Source of the DNA: Bacillota bacterium
Lineage (GTDB): Bacteria > Bacillota > Clostridia > Acetivibrionales > DSM-1351
Assembly: GCA_023417285.1 (NCBI GenBank)
Contig: JAEZFR010000012.1
Span: 1-11,826, forward strand
Direction of reading: 5' to 3'
DNA: 11,826 bases
Below the pieces are notes generated by a model. It was not told the DNA's origin, did no database searches, and saw only the letters and a list, made by a program, of their open reading frames with translations. Position numbers and translations under genes: made by a program. The number at the start of each line of letters is the position of its first letter. Position 1 is the stretch's first letter. Positions 4,762 to 11,826 of this stretch are shown here, piece by piece.

Positions 4762-5964
4762 ATGTTACTTTTGAGAATATGGAATTATCTTAGGGGATAT
4801 GTTATTATTATTGTTGAAGGTTATTTCCTTGAGAAGTTTATTAACATATGTGCCCATAGACAATTACTATTGTGGAATGTTAAGTACAGGGAAAGAAACA
4901 AAATGACAATGAATATGAGTATTGATGCGTTTAAGCAGCTCAGACCCATTGCTTATAAAACTCGTTGCAGGGTACATATATTAAAGAAGAAGGGGTTTCC
5001 GTTTACCTTGCACAAGTACAAGAATCGCAAGGCATTTATAGCGGGAGCAATAACATTTTTTGCAGTATTTTTTTTGATGACCTCCTTTATTTGGGATGTT
5101 TCAGTTACTGGGAACGAAAAAATACAGACTGAGGCTATTTTGCAAAAATTGTACGAACATGGTATTAAGCCGGGAAGCTTTAAACTGGGAATGCATTTAG
5201 ATGAAGTGGCAGACCAAATCCTACTTGAGACAAGTGATCTTGCAAGAATGAGTATTGCTCTCAAGGGAACAAAGGTTACTGTTAATGTAGCAGAGAGAAT
5301 TAAGCCACCCGATTTGATTGATAAAAAAAAGCCTTGTAATATCGTTGCTACAAAGGATGGAGTTATTCTTTCCGTTACAGCAAAAGAAGGCATTGAAGCA
5401 GTTAAACCAGGTCAGACAGTTACAAAAGGACAGCTTTTGATTTCTGGTACTATTATGAATAAGGACAAACCAGAAGAGCTACTTATGACAGTGCATTCCA
5501 TGGGAAGTGTCAAGGCTAGAACCTGGTATGAAGCATCTTCTCTTGTTGAAACAAAGGTAGTTGAAAATAGGAGGACAGGAAAATACAAAAATCTATATAC
5601 ACTTGATTTATTTACAAAAAATATAAAATTATTTCACGGCAAAATTCCATATAATAATTCAGAACACGTTCAAATAAAAAATAAGCTGTCAATTGGGGAG
5701 GATTTGGTTTTTCCTATTCAGCTAATATCGGATAGATACTATGAATATGAGCTTTATGAAAAGCAAATCAGCATTGAGGATGCTAGATCTGTTGCTGCCG
5801 GCAAAGCAATTCAATTAGCGATGGATCAGGTGCCAGAAGGTGCAGAGGTTGTCAAGAAGGACGTATCTATCATACAGGGAGATAATGGTGTCAACACCGC
5901 TACGGCAATTATAGAATGTCTTGAAGATATTGGTGTGACACAAGAGATTGGAGGACAAAACTAG
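4762..5964 (+). CDS. yqfD: Sporulation membrane protein YqfD
   Basis: This 400-residue protein matches the YqfD family in size, layout and position after yqfC. An N-terminal segment (1-75) begins LLRIWNYLRGYVIIIVEG, which has the character of the family start. A basic stretch KKKGFPFTLHKYKNRK (75-90) precedes a transmembrane helix (about 91-110). After the membrane, VTGNEKIQTEAILQKLYEHGIKPG (residues 115-138) resembles a POTRA-like module, followed by a mixed domain with EAVKPGQTVTKGQLLISG (in part, about 213-230). The extracytoplasmic domain would face the intermembrane space of the forespore if it is in the mother-cell membrane (inference). CGGGGGT (4748-4754) lies 7 bases before the ATG. 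The stop at 5962-5964 directly abuts the phoH start codon. It is required for normal sporulation in some relatives; the mechanism is unknown. Confidence 0.93.
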   Translation: MLLLRIWNYLRGYVIIIVEGYFLEKFINICAHRQLLLWNVKYRERNKMTMNMSIDAFKQLRPIAYKTRCRVHILKKKGFPFTLHKYKNRKAFIAGAITFFAVFFLMTSFIWDVSVTGNEKIQTEAILQKLYEHGIKPGSFKLGMHLDEVADQILLETSDLARMSIALKGTKVTVNVAERIKPPDLIDKKKPCNIVATKDGVILSVTAKEGIEAVKPGQTVTKGQLLISGTIMNKDKPEELLMTVHSMGSVKARTWYEASSLVETKVVENRRTGKYKNLYTLDLFTKNIKLFHGKIPYNNSEHVQIKNKLSIGEDLVFPIQLISDRYYEYELYEKQISIEDARSVAAGKAIQLAMDQVPEGAEVVKKDVSIIQGDNGVNTATAIIECLEDIGVTQEIGGQN

Positions 5965-6936
5965 TTGGGCGATATAATTGAAAAGGGTTTAGACTTTGTA
6001 AGCATGGAACATGCTATGAATGTATTTGGAAATTACGATGAGAACATTAGACTTTTAGAGGAGGCTTATAAAGTCAAGGTACTGACACGTGGGACAACAA
6101 TAAGTATATCTGGTGAAGAAAAGAATGTAGAAAACACAGAGTCGGTAGTAAAAAAGCTTTTGGAAATATCAAGACAAGGTGAGACTATTACAAGACAAAA
6201 TGTAATTTATCTTATTGGGCTTTCAGATGATAAAGAAATAGAGAAGGCTGATGAGTACCTCAAAGATTCAGTATGCCTCACAGCAAAAGGTAAACAAATC
6301 AAGTACAAAACACGAGGGCAGAAGAATTATGTTGATGCAATAAAGAGCAATGATATAGTTTTTGGGATTGGACCTGCCGGTACGGGTAAAACATTCCTGG
6401 CGGTTGCTATGGCAGTTACAGCTTTTAGAAACAAGGAAGTTGATAGGATAATCCTTACAAGGCCCGCTGTTGAAGCTGGAGAAAAGCTAGGCTTTTTGCC
6501 GGGTGACTTGCAAAACAAGGTGGATCCCTATTTAAGGCCTTTGTATGATGGTTTATATGAAATTATGGGCGGAGACCTTTATGTTAAATACCTTGAGAGG
6601 GGTATGATAGAGATTGCTCCTTTGGCTTATATGAGGGGTAGAACACTGGATAATTCATTTATTATACTGGATGAGGCTCAGAATACTACACCCGAGCAAA
6701 TGAAGATGTTTTTGACCAGACTTGGCTTTAATTCAAAGGCTGTTATTACTGGTGATATAACCCAGATTGATTTACCAGGCGACAAGAAGTCCGGTTTGAA
6801 AGAAGCTTCTAAGATTTTAACAGGGGTAGAAGGATTAGAATTTGTCTATCTCACCGAAAAGGATGTAGTGAGGCATGAACTAGTCCAAAGAATCATCAGG
6901 GCATATGACAAATATGATGCTGGTGATAAGAAATAG
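5965..6936 (+). CDS. phoH: PhoH family ATPase
   Basis: The 323-residue protein is of usual PhoH length. An N-terminal nucleic-acid-binding-like segment (about 10-75) precedes a P-loop ATPase domain. Walker A is GPAGTGKT (136-143), the family block ILTRPAVEAGEKLGFLPGD spans 163-181, Walker B is IILDEAQN (233-240, D236/E237) and the sensor-like ITGDITQIDLPG spans 261-272. R303 and R309 are conserved-looking arginines near the C-terminus. PhoH proteins are cytoplasmic ATPases linked to RNA metabolism; genetic linkage to ybeY is near universal and suggests a role in rRNA or ribosome maturation. The start is TTG immediately after the yqfD stop, with GGAGGA (5950-5955) 9 bases upstream. The -35-like region and any independent promoter are not seen. 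Confidence 0.95.
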   Translation: MGDIIEKGLDFVSMEHAMNVFGNYDENIRLLEEAYKVKVLTRGTTISISGEEKNVENTESVVKKLLEISRQGETITRQNVIYLIGLSDDKEIEKADEYLKDSVCLTAKGKQIKYKTRGQKNYVDAIKSNDIVFGIGPAGTGKTFLAVAMAVTAFRNKEVDRIILTRPAVEAGEKLGFLPGDLQNKVDPYLRPLYDGLYEIMGGDLYVKYLERGMIEIAPLAYMRGRTLDNSFIILDEAQNTTPEQMKMFLTRLGFNSKAVITGDITQIDLPGDKKSGLKEASKILTGVEGLEFVYLTEKDVVRHELVQRIIRAYDKYDAGDKK

Positions 6937-6968
6937 ATATTTTAAAATTACTGTATGGGGGATTTTAG

Positions 6969-9197
6969 ATGACTAAAGAAAAAAAAAGCAAGGGAAGGTT
7001 AAAGAGAGTTGTTCGCAACATTAATTTTCAACGTGCTTTTTTGGCCATATTTACAGTGATGGTCATATTTTTTATTATTTTCAGCGGTGCCATGCCAAAA
7101 AAGTACAAGCTTAGTTTAGGCGACATTTCTACGTATGATATTACTGCCCCAAGAGATGTGGTAAATGAAACTCTGACAGAAAAAAATAGGCAAACTGCGG
7201 CGGAAAGTGTACAACCTGTTACAAAAGAGGATACAAAGACCTTTTTTAACGTTATTAACAAAAAGGATAATTTCTTTAAGGTAATAAAAAATGCCAGAAG
7301 TAGTGTTACTGCTAGGATGAATATAATTGGAGTCACTCCGGATAGCAATACCTATTCTACTTATCTTGCAGAGTCGCAAACTATGGCTGCCAATACTCTT
7401 GCTACCGACATTAGCAGCCAGGGAATTCAACTCTCACAAGATCAAGTAAACTATCTTGTCGTAAAGTTAAGTGACTCAATGCTGGATGTATTTGAAGACC
7501 TTACCAGACAGCTGCTAGCAGACAGTATGTCAGAGGGGATAACGGAGAGTAATTTTGCAATTCATTTACAAAGCATACAAAATAGCTTCAAAAGTAATCC
7601 AAATATATCTACCGAGCTCAAAACCATAGGCTCGCAGCTTACGCAATCCATTCTAGAACCCAATAGAAAGGTAGATCTAGAGGCTACCGAGATAAAAAGA
7701 AACGAGGCAAAGAATGACCCTGCAAATATAATAAAGATAAAGAAGGGCTCAAGAATTATTAGCGTTGGGGAAGTAGTAGCAGAGGATAAATATAATATTT
7801 TGGACGAGCTAAATCTCCTGGAGACCAACAGAAAATTTGACTATGTATTTGCACTTGGGGTGTTCACAACTATACTGTTTTTGGCCATACTCAGCATATT
7901 TTTTATCAAAAAGTACAATAAGCATATATATAAAAACATAAAGGACCTAATATTAATCTCTAGTATAGTTATACTAATTATTGCCGTGTCACGGTATATT
8001 TATCCATATTTTGATGGGTTGGCTATACCTGTTTTTGTTGGAACCATGCTTATAGCTATTTTAATGAACGTAGAACTTGCAGTGGTACTAAATTTCTCTA
8101 TGACAATTGCTATATCACTCATGCTAAAAGGTGATTACAAATTCCTTTATTTAGGGTTGATTTGCGGTGTGATTGCAGCGTATCTAGCTACTAGAACACA
8201 TCAGAGAAGTAGGCTTAGCATGAATGGTGCTGTTCTGGGGTTTATAAGTGTTATCTTTATAGTAGGCTACAATTTGTTCCAGAAAGCCGATTCCACTACT
8301 ATTATTACAGAATCAGTCATTGTTTTTTGTAATGGTATAATTTCAATGGTATTTACTATTGGATTACTCCCATTTTTGGAAACAACCTTTAATATTGCAT
8401 CACCTCTAAAACTCTTAGAGTTGACTAATTCTAATCATCCACTTTTAAAAAGGTTGCTGATGGAAGCACCGGGTACTTATCATCATAGCATCATGGTAGG
8501 AAATTTGGCTGAGGTTGCAACAGAAAGCATAGGTGGTGACTCTTTACTTTCAAGAGTAGGTGCTTTTTTCCATGATGTTGGTAAGCTCAAGAGACCGGAC
8601 TTTTTCAAGGAAAATCAGCTTAGTGATAATCCTCATGACAGAATGACACCGGCATTGAGTACTTTGGTTATAACCTCTCATGTTAAGGACGGCCTAGAAA
8701 TTGCCAACAAATATAAGTTGCCATTGGTGATAAAAGACATTATTGTTCAACACCATGGCACAACATTAGTTGCATATTTTTACCACAAGGCAATAAATAG
8801 TAGGGTTGATGGAGATAATGAAATTAAGCAGGAAGATTTCAGATATGCTGGGCCTAGACCGCAGACAAAGGAAGCTGCAGTTGTAATGATGGCTGATTCA
8901 GTGGAAGCTGCTGTAAGGTCTATGCCTGATAAGACAGAAGAAAAGATATCAGCATTGATAAGGAAGATAATAAAGGATAAGTTGGATGATGGTCAGCTAG
9001 ATATGTGTGAACTGACACTAAAGGATTTAGACGTCATCGCTAACTCTTTTGTTAAGGTGCTAAGCGGGTATTTTCATGCAAGAGAGCAATACCCTGAGAT
9101 TACAAAAAAGGAAGTATTCTTGGAGGAGAAAGAGCACTATAATGCTTTAGACAATACTCAGCAGGGAGGAGAAAAGGTTGATATTAATAGAAAATGA
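6969..9197 (+). CDS. pgpH: Cyclic-di-AMP phosphodiesterase, 7TM-HD type (PgpH/YqfF)
   Basis: The 742-residue protein has the full layout of the family: first membrane helix (about 22-40), a large extracytoplasmic domain (about 42-288), seven membrane helices (about 291-470), then a cytoplasmic HD phosphohydrolase domain (about 480-705). HD residues visible are H506 in TYHHS, H535-D536 in FFHDVGK, H571, H595/H596 in VQHHG, and D643 in MMADSVEAAVR. These are the expected two-metal ligands, so the enzyme should be active, cleaving c-di-AMP to pApA under control of a signal sensed outside. GGGGG (6957-6961) precedes the ATG by 7 bases. Its last 20 bases overlap ybeY. The phoH-pgpH-ybeY-dgkA order matches many Firmicutes. 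Confidence 0.95.
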   Translation: MTKEKKSKGRLKRVVRNINFQRAFLAIFTVMVIFFIIFSGAMPKKYKLSLGDISTYDITAPRDVVNETLTEKNRQTAAESVQPVTKEDTKTFFNVINKKDNFFKVIKNARSSVTARMNIIGVTPDSNTYSTYLAESQTMAANTLATDISSQGIQLSQDQVNYLVVKLSDSMLDVFEDLTRQLLADSMSEGITESNFAIHLQSIQNSFKSNPNISTELKTIGSQLTQSILEPNRKVDLEATEIKRNEAKNDPANIIKIKKGSRIISVGEVVAEDKYNILDELNLLETNRKFDYVFALGVFTTILFLAILSIFFIKKYNKHIYKNIKDLILISSIVILIIAVSRYIYPYFDGLAIPVFVGTMLIAILMNVELAVVLNFSMTIAISLMLKGDYKFLYLGLICGVIAAYLATRTHQRSRLSMNGAVLGFISVIFIVGYNLFQKADSTTIITESVIVFCNGIISMVFTIGLLPFLETTFNIASPLKLLELTNSNHPLLKRLLMEAPGTYHHSIMVGNLAEVATESIGGDSLLSRVGAFFHDVGKLKRPDFFKENQLSDNPHDRMTPALSTLVITSHVKDGLEIANKYKLPLVIKDIIVQHHGTTLVAYFYHKAINSRVDGDNEIKQEDFRYAGPRPQTKEAAVVMMADSVEAAVRSMPDKTEEKISALIRKIIKDKLDDGQLDMCELTLKDLDVIANSFVKVLSGYFHAREQYPEITKKEVFLEEKEHYNALDNTQQGGEKVDINRK

Positions 9198-9663
9198 TCA
9201 GGATAAAGTTGATATAACTGCTGAAATAGAAAATATTGTACGTACCGCTATTGAATATAGCATGAAGAGTGAGAATCTTGATAAAGATTATGAGGTAAGT
9301 GTATTATTTGTAGATGACTCTGAAATAAGAGAGATTAATAAAGAGCATAGGGATATTGATAAAGCTACCGATGTATTGTCCTTTCCAATGGTAGATTTTC
9401 ACAATGGACAATTGATATCTGATGTAGGTGATTATAATTTAGATGAGGAACTGCTGTTTTTGGGGGATATTATTATTTCTGCAGAGACTGCCGAGCGGCA
9501 AGCGAAGGAGTATGGGCATAGTCTACTTCGTGAAATAGCGTTTTTGACGGCACACTCGTGCTTTCATTTGTTAGGTTATGACCATATGGAGCCCGAAGAA
9601 GAGGAAGTAATGAAAGACAAGCAAGAGACGGTTCTTCTAAATATGGGGTTACAAAGAGACTGA
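9178..9663 (+). CDS. ybeY: Endoribonuclease YbeY (rRNA maturation factor)
   Basis: This 161-residue protein carries the zinc-binding signature AHSCFHLLGYDH (125-136; ligands H126, H130, H136). It also has the family blocks VSVLFVDDSEIREINKEHRDID (in part, residues 40-61), ATDVLSFP (63-70) and LGDIIISAE (95-103). YbeY is a single-strand-specific endoribonuclease taking part in 16S rRNA 3'-end maturation and ribosome quality control. A 16-residue acidic insert between DVLSFP and LGDI (MVDFHNGQLISDVGDY region) is somewhat long but usual in Clostridia. The start is TTG at 9178, within pgpH, served by GGGAGG (9164-9169) 8 bases upstream; the nearby ATG at 9194 is out of frame. Translational coupling to pgpH is likely. 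Confidence 0.95.
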   Translation: MILIENDQDKVDITAEIENIVRTAIEYSMKSENLDKDYEVSVLFVDDSEIREINKEHRDIDKATDVLSFPMVDFHNGQLISDVGDYNLDEELLFLGDIIISAETAERQAKEYGHSLLREIAFLTAHSCFHLLGYDHMEPEEEEVMKDKQETVLLNMGLQRD

Positions 9664-9711
9664 AAAGAGTACCAGTGTTGCTTCTAGAGGGCTTAAAGAG
9701 GAGTTGAAAAA

Positions 9712-10089
9712 ATGAAAAACAAGAGCATATTTGAAAGTTTTAAAAATGCTTTTGAAGGGATTTGGTACTGTTTTATTAAAGAACGGAATTTTAAAATTCA
9801 TCTTTTTGCGACAGTTTTAATACTAATATTTTCTGTTTGGCTGGGTGTATCTCGAGTTGAATTTGCAGTCCTTTGCTTAGCCTGTGCTGCTGTTATATGC
9901 TTTGAAATAATGAACACAACTATTGAATTACTTGTAGACATAATTGTTGACGTATACCACCCAAAAGCTAAGATTATAAAGGACATTGCTGCAGGTGGGG
10001 TATTGGTTTGTGCGTTCTTCAGTATAATTATTGGGTTTGTTATATTATTTGATAAACTATTACATAAGATAATTGTAATAATAAGCTGA
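9712..10089 (+). CDS. dgkA: Undecaprenol kinase / DgkA-family lipid kinase
   Basis: The 125-residue protein fits the small DgkA family of three-helix integral membrane kinases: helices at about 29-45, 50-70 and 95-115. Signature residues are seen in CFEIMNTTIELLVD (63-76: E65, N68, E72, D76) and AKIIKDIAAGGVLV (86-99). In Gram-positive bacteria this enzyme phosphorylates undecaprenol rather than diacylglycerol, recycling the lipid carrier for cell-wall synthesis; that substrate choice is taken from the family, not shown here. GAGGAG (9698-9703) lies 8 bases before the ATG. It follows ybeY after a 48-base gap, as in B. subtilis. Confidence 0.93.
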   Translation: MKNKSIFESFKNAFEGIWYCFIKERNFKIHLFATVLILIFSVWLGVSRVEFAVLCLACAAVICFEIMNTTIELLVDIIVDVYHPKAKIIKDIAAGGVLVCAFFSIIIGFVILFDKLLHKIIVIIS

Positions 10090-10212
10090 TAGCATATAAA
10101 TAACTGATGGTATATCAAAAATAATAAACGGATAGTATAAAAGCAATTAGATGGTCAGCTAAAAAAAATGGTGCGAAATATGAATAAATAACTTTTATGG
10201 AGGATTTGTTTG

Positions 10213-10602
10213 ATGAAAGACGTTGAACTAATAAAAGCCGCAAACGAAACAAAGAAAAATGCATATGTACCTTATTCAAAGTTTAATGTAGGAGCTGCTT
10301 TGCTAACAAAATCAGGTAATGTATACACCGGCTGCAATGTTGAGATAGCGTCATTCGGTGCCACAAATTGTGCTGAGAGAACAGCTGTTTTCAAGGCCGT
10401 CTCTGAGGAAGGGAAAATGGAAATAGACAAGATAGCGATTGTAAGCAACTTAGATGATTATATTTACCCATGTGGTATATGCAGACAGGTGTTAGCTGAG
10501 TTTGCTAATGATGAAATGGAGATTATTTGTACTAAGAAAGATGGTAGTTATAAAACAATTAAGTTAGGAGAAATACTTCCTAACGCATTTAGAAGCTTTT
10601 AA
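10213..10602 (+). CDS. cdd: Cytidine deaminase
   Basis: The 129-residue protein has the length of the small tetrameric cytidine deaminases. YVPYSKFNVGAAL (18-30) forms part of the substrate pocket. TNCAERTA (51-58) gives the zinc ligand C53 and the catalytic Glu55, and PCGICRQ (86-92) gives zinc ligands C87 and C90. It converts cytidine and deoxycytidine to uridine and deoxyuridine in pyrimidine salvage. GGAGG (10199-10203) is 9 bases before the ATG at 10213; a TTG codon three bases earlier is possible but less likely. The 120-base gap before it is the longest inside the cluster. Confidence 0.96.
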   Translation: MKDVELIKAANETKKNAYVPYSKFNVGAALLTKSGNVYTGCNVEIASFGATNCAERTAVFKAVSEEGKMEIDKIAIVSNLDDYIYPCGICRQVLAEFANDEMEIICTKKDGSYKTIKLGEILPNAFRSF

Positions 10603-10615
10603 TCAGGAGGATTTT

Positions 10616-11503
10616 ATGTCGTATAAATCAGGTTTTGTATCAGTAATAGGAAGGCCAAATGTAGGTAAATCAACTCTTCTCAATGCTTTGACAGGTCAGA
10701 AGATTGCAATAATGTCAAACAAGCCTCAAACAACAAGAAACACAATAAGGGGTATAGTTACAAATGATGAATGTCAGCTTGTACTTATAGACACACCCGG
10801 AATTCACAACCCCAAAACAAAGCTGGGGAAATACATGGTGAATGTAGCCTCTGATAGTATGAAAGAGGTGGATCTAATCCTCTTTATGGTTGAGGCTAAC
10901 GCTAAGTCAACTTCAGCAAATGAGCAGATAATTGAGACTCTTAAAGGTGTTAAAACTCCAGTATTCCTCATAATCAACAAGATTGACACCATTTCAAAGG
11001 ACAAGCTTTTTTCAATTATAGATGGCTATAGCAAGATGATGGATTTTAAATCAATAATTCCAATATCTGCTCTGAATAATGACGGTACTTCAATTATTCT
11101 CAAGGAGGCATTGAAGTTTATACCTGATGGGGATAAAATGTTTCCTGATGATACACTTACCGACCAGCCGGAAAAGGTGATTGTGGCAGAGATGATTAGA
11201 GAAAAAATACTTCTAAATCTTGATGACGAAATTCCACACGGAGTAGGTGTTGAAATAATGTCCTTCAAGGAGAGGGAGGACGGACTTATCGATATTCAGG
11301 CTACTATATATTGTGAAAAGAGCTCTCACAAAGGAATAATTATTGGAAAGCAAGGAGCAATGCTCAAAAAAATAGGAAGTGCTGCCCGTTTTGAAATAGA
11401 GAGATTACTCTACACCAAGGTATTTCTAGAGCTGTGGGTCAAAGTTAAACCGGATTGGCGAAATAATGATTTAATGTTGAGAGAATTAGGATATAAAAAG
11501 TAG
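10616..11503 (+). CDS. era: GTPase Era
   Basis: The 295-residue protein has an N-terminal GTPase domain with G1 GRPNVGKST (12-20), the effector region TTRNTIRG (39-46), G3 DTPG (59-62), G4 NKID (121-124) and G5 SAL (151-153). A C-terminal KH domain carries IIGKQGAMLKKIG (242-254). Era binds the 3' end of 16S rRNA and helps 30S subunit assembly, and it cooperates with YbeY, encoded upstream in the same cluster. AGGAGG precedes the ATG after a 13-base gap from cdd, so the two are probably co-transcribed. Nothing unusual is seen in it. Confidence 0.97.
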   Translation: MSYKSGFVSVIGRPNVGKSTLLNALTGQKIAIMSNKPQTTRNTIRGIVTNDECQLVLIDTPGIHNPKTKLGKYMVNVASDSMKEVDLILFMVEANAKSTSANEQIIETLKGVKTPVFLIINKIDTISKDKLFSIIDGYSKMMDFKSIIPISALNNDGTSIILKEALKFIPDGDKMFPDDTLTDQPEKVIVAEMIREKILLNLDDEIPHGVGVEIMSFKEREDGLIDIQATIYCEKSSHKGIIIGKQGAMLKKIGSAARFEIERLLYTKVFLELWVKVKPDWRNNDLMLRELGYKK

Positions 11504-11564
11504 TATACTCTTATGCCCAAATGCAAAATATAATAACATAAAATAGCTGAAAGGGGCGACATTT

Positions 11565-11747
11565 ATGTTAGTGGATTTTGTATGGAACGTTTTCAGTAAA
11601 ACAGGAAGTATTGATTCTTATGTTTTTATGAAAGAGATTGAGGCAAACGAGATTGAAGCAAACGACATTGAAGCAAATCACATTGAGGCAAACCAAAGTA
11701 ATGAAGCTGAACAAGGTGTCAAACAGGAGGCAATAACATTAGGATAG
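11565..11747 (+). CDS. yqzL: YqzL family protein with pentapeptide repeats
   Basis: The 60-residue protein starts MLVDFVWNVFSKTGSIDSYVFMKEIE, very close to the MLDFTWNVFSQTGNIETYLLFKELE-type start of the YqzL family, and lies between era and recO exactly as yqzL does in B. subtilis. The function of YqzL is unknown. The N-terminal 23 residues are the conserved part. Residues 24-43 are four consecutive five-residue repeats, [EDH]-I-E-A-N, followed by an acidic tail (QSNEAEQGVKQEA). The repeat is also clear at the DNA level. AAGGGG (11551-11556) lies 8 bases before the ATG. Confidence 0.85.
   Translation: MLVDFVWNVFSKTGSIDSYVFMKEIEANEIEANDIEANHIEANQSNEAEQGVKQEAITLG
11634..11693 (+). repeat. Four 15-base tandem repeats inside yqzL
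   Basis: Four back-to-back 15-base units (starting at 11634, 11649, 11664 and 11679) share the pattern [gc]A[gc]ATTGA[ag]GCAAA[ct] and encode the E/D/H-I-E-A-N repeats. Units differ at only one to three positions, mostly silent or in the first codon, which suggests recent expansion by slippage that keeps the frame. Confidence 0.9.
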
Positions 11748-11771
11748 AATAAGTATTTATTGGGGACTAAA

Positions 11772-11826
11772 ATGGGGTACAGAAGCTGTAAAGGCATAGT
11801 TATCAAAGAAGTAAACACTGGCGAGG
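11772..11826 (+). CDS. recO: DNA repair protein RecO, N-terminal fragment (runs off the window)
   Basis: Only the first 18 codons are present (MGYRSCKGIVIKEVNTGE). The KGIVIKEVNTGE stretch matches the first strand of the RecO oligonucleotide-binding domain, commonly [KR]G[IV]V[IL]xxxxxGExD, and the position after era and yqzL is the conserved one. GGGG (11762-11765) lies 6 bases before the ATG. RecO loads RecA with RecR during recombinational repair. The family call rests on a short match plus gene order. Confidence 0.82.
   Translation, partial: MGYRSCKGIVIKEVNTGE

Noticed and set aside
4953..5393. 146-codon minus-strand frame
   Set aside because: It is antisense to the well-supported yqfD gene and its composition is that of a complement of coding sequence; no ribosome binding site was found.
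9550..9600. YbeY zinc motif with Ser instead of Gly after the first His (HSCFH rather than HGxLH)
   Set aside because: All three zinc-binding histidines and GYDH are intact; this Ser is a common variant in clostridial YbeY.

Overview
The window looks like the chromosome of a low-GC, endospore-forming member of the Clostridia. The evidence is the AT-rich composition, strong AGGAGG-type ribosome binding sites, frequent TTG starts, and a conserved sporulation and housekeeping block (yqfC-yqfD-phoH-pgpH-ybeY-dgkA-cdd-era-yqzL-recO) in the order known from Bacillus subtilis. The style of the proteins resembles Ruminiclostridium/Clostridium relatives, but that placement is inference.

Bases 1-1620 are an accessory stretch that resembles the end of a prophage or integrated element. 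It begins with an untranslated segment carrying a rho-independent terminator, a perfect 20-base palindrome and a second terminator-like hairpin. Next comes a small ribbon-helix-helix (RHH) regulator gene behind a strong promoter flanked by two exact 16-base repeats. Three short genes of unknown function follow (656-835, 996-1352, 1342-1545); the last two overlap and share a C-terminal motif. The stretch ends in a terminator hairpin that abuts the 3' end of a minus-strand tRNA-Trp gene (1620-1694). tRNA 3' ends are common integration sites. The tRNA has its own near-consensus promoter.

Bases 1830-3372 form a two-gene unit: a sigma-A-type promoter whose -35 lies within an inverted repeat, two overlapping genes for membrane-anchored DUF881 (YlxW/YlxX-like) proteins, and a strong terminator.

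Bases 3457-11826 are a long same-strand cluster with short gaps or overlaps, probably one operon or a few. It starts with a PdaA-type spore-cortex deacetylase (TTG start). The sporulation proteins YqfC and YqfD, the PhoH ATPase, the c-di-AMP phosphodiesterase PgpH, the RNase YbeY, undecaprenol kinase (DgkA), cytidine deaminase, the GTPase Era, a YqzL protein with an in-frame pentapeptide repeat, and the first 18 codons of recO follow. Functionally it joins spore-cortex and membrane functions (PdaA, YqfC/D, DgkA), second-messenger turnover (PgpH), ribosome and rRNA maturation (PhoH, YbeY, Era), pyrimidine salvage (Cdd) and recombination repair (RecO). No CRISPR array, insertion sequence or rRNA is seen. 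No clearly new multi-gene system is evident. The least explained parts are the small accessory genes at the left, the operator-like repeats and the repeat-expanded YqzL.
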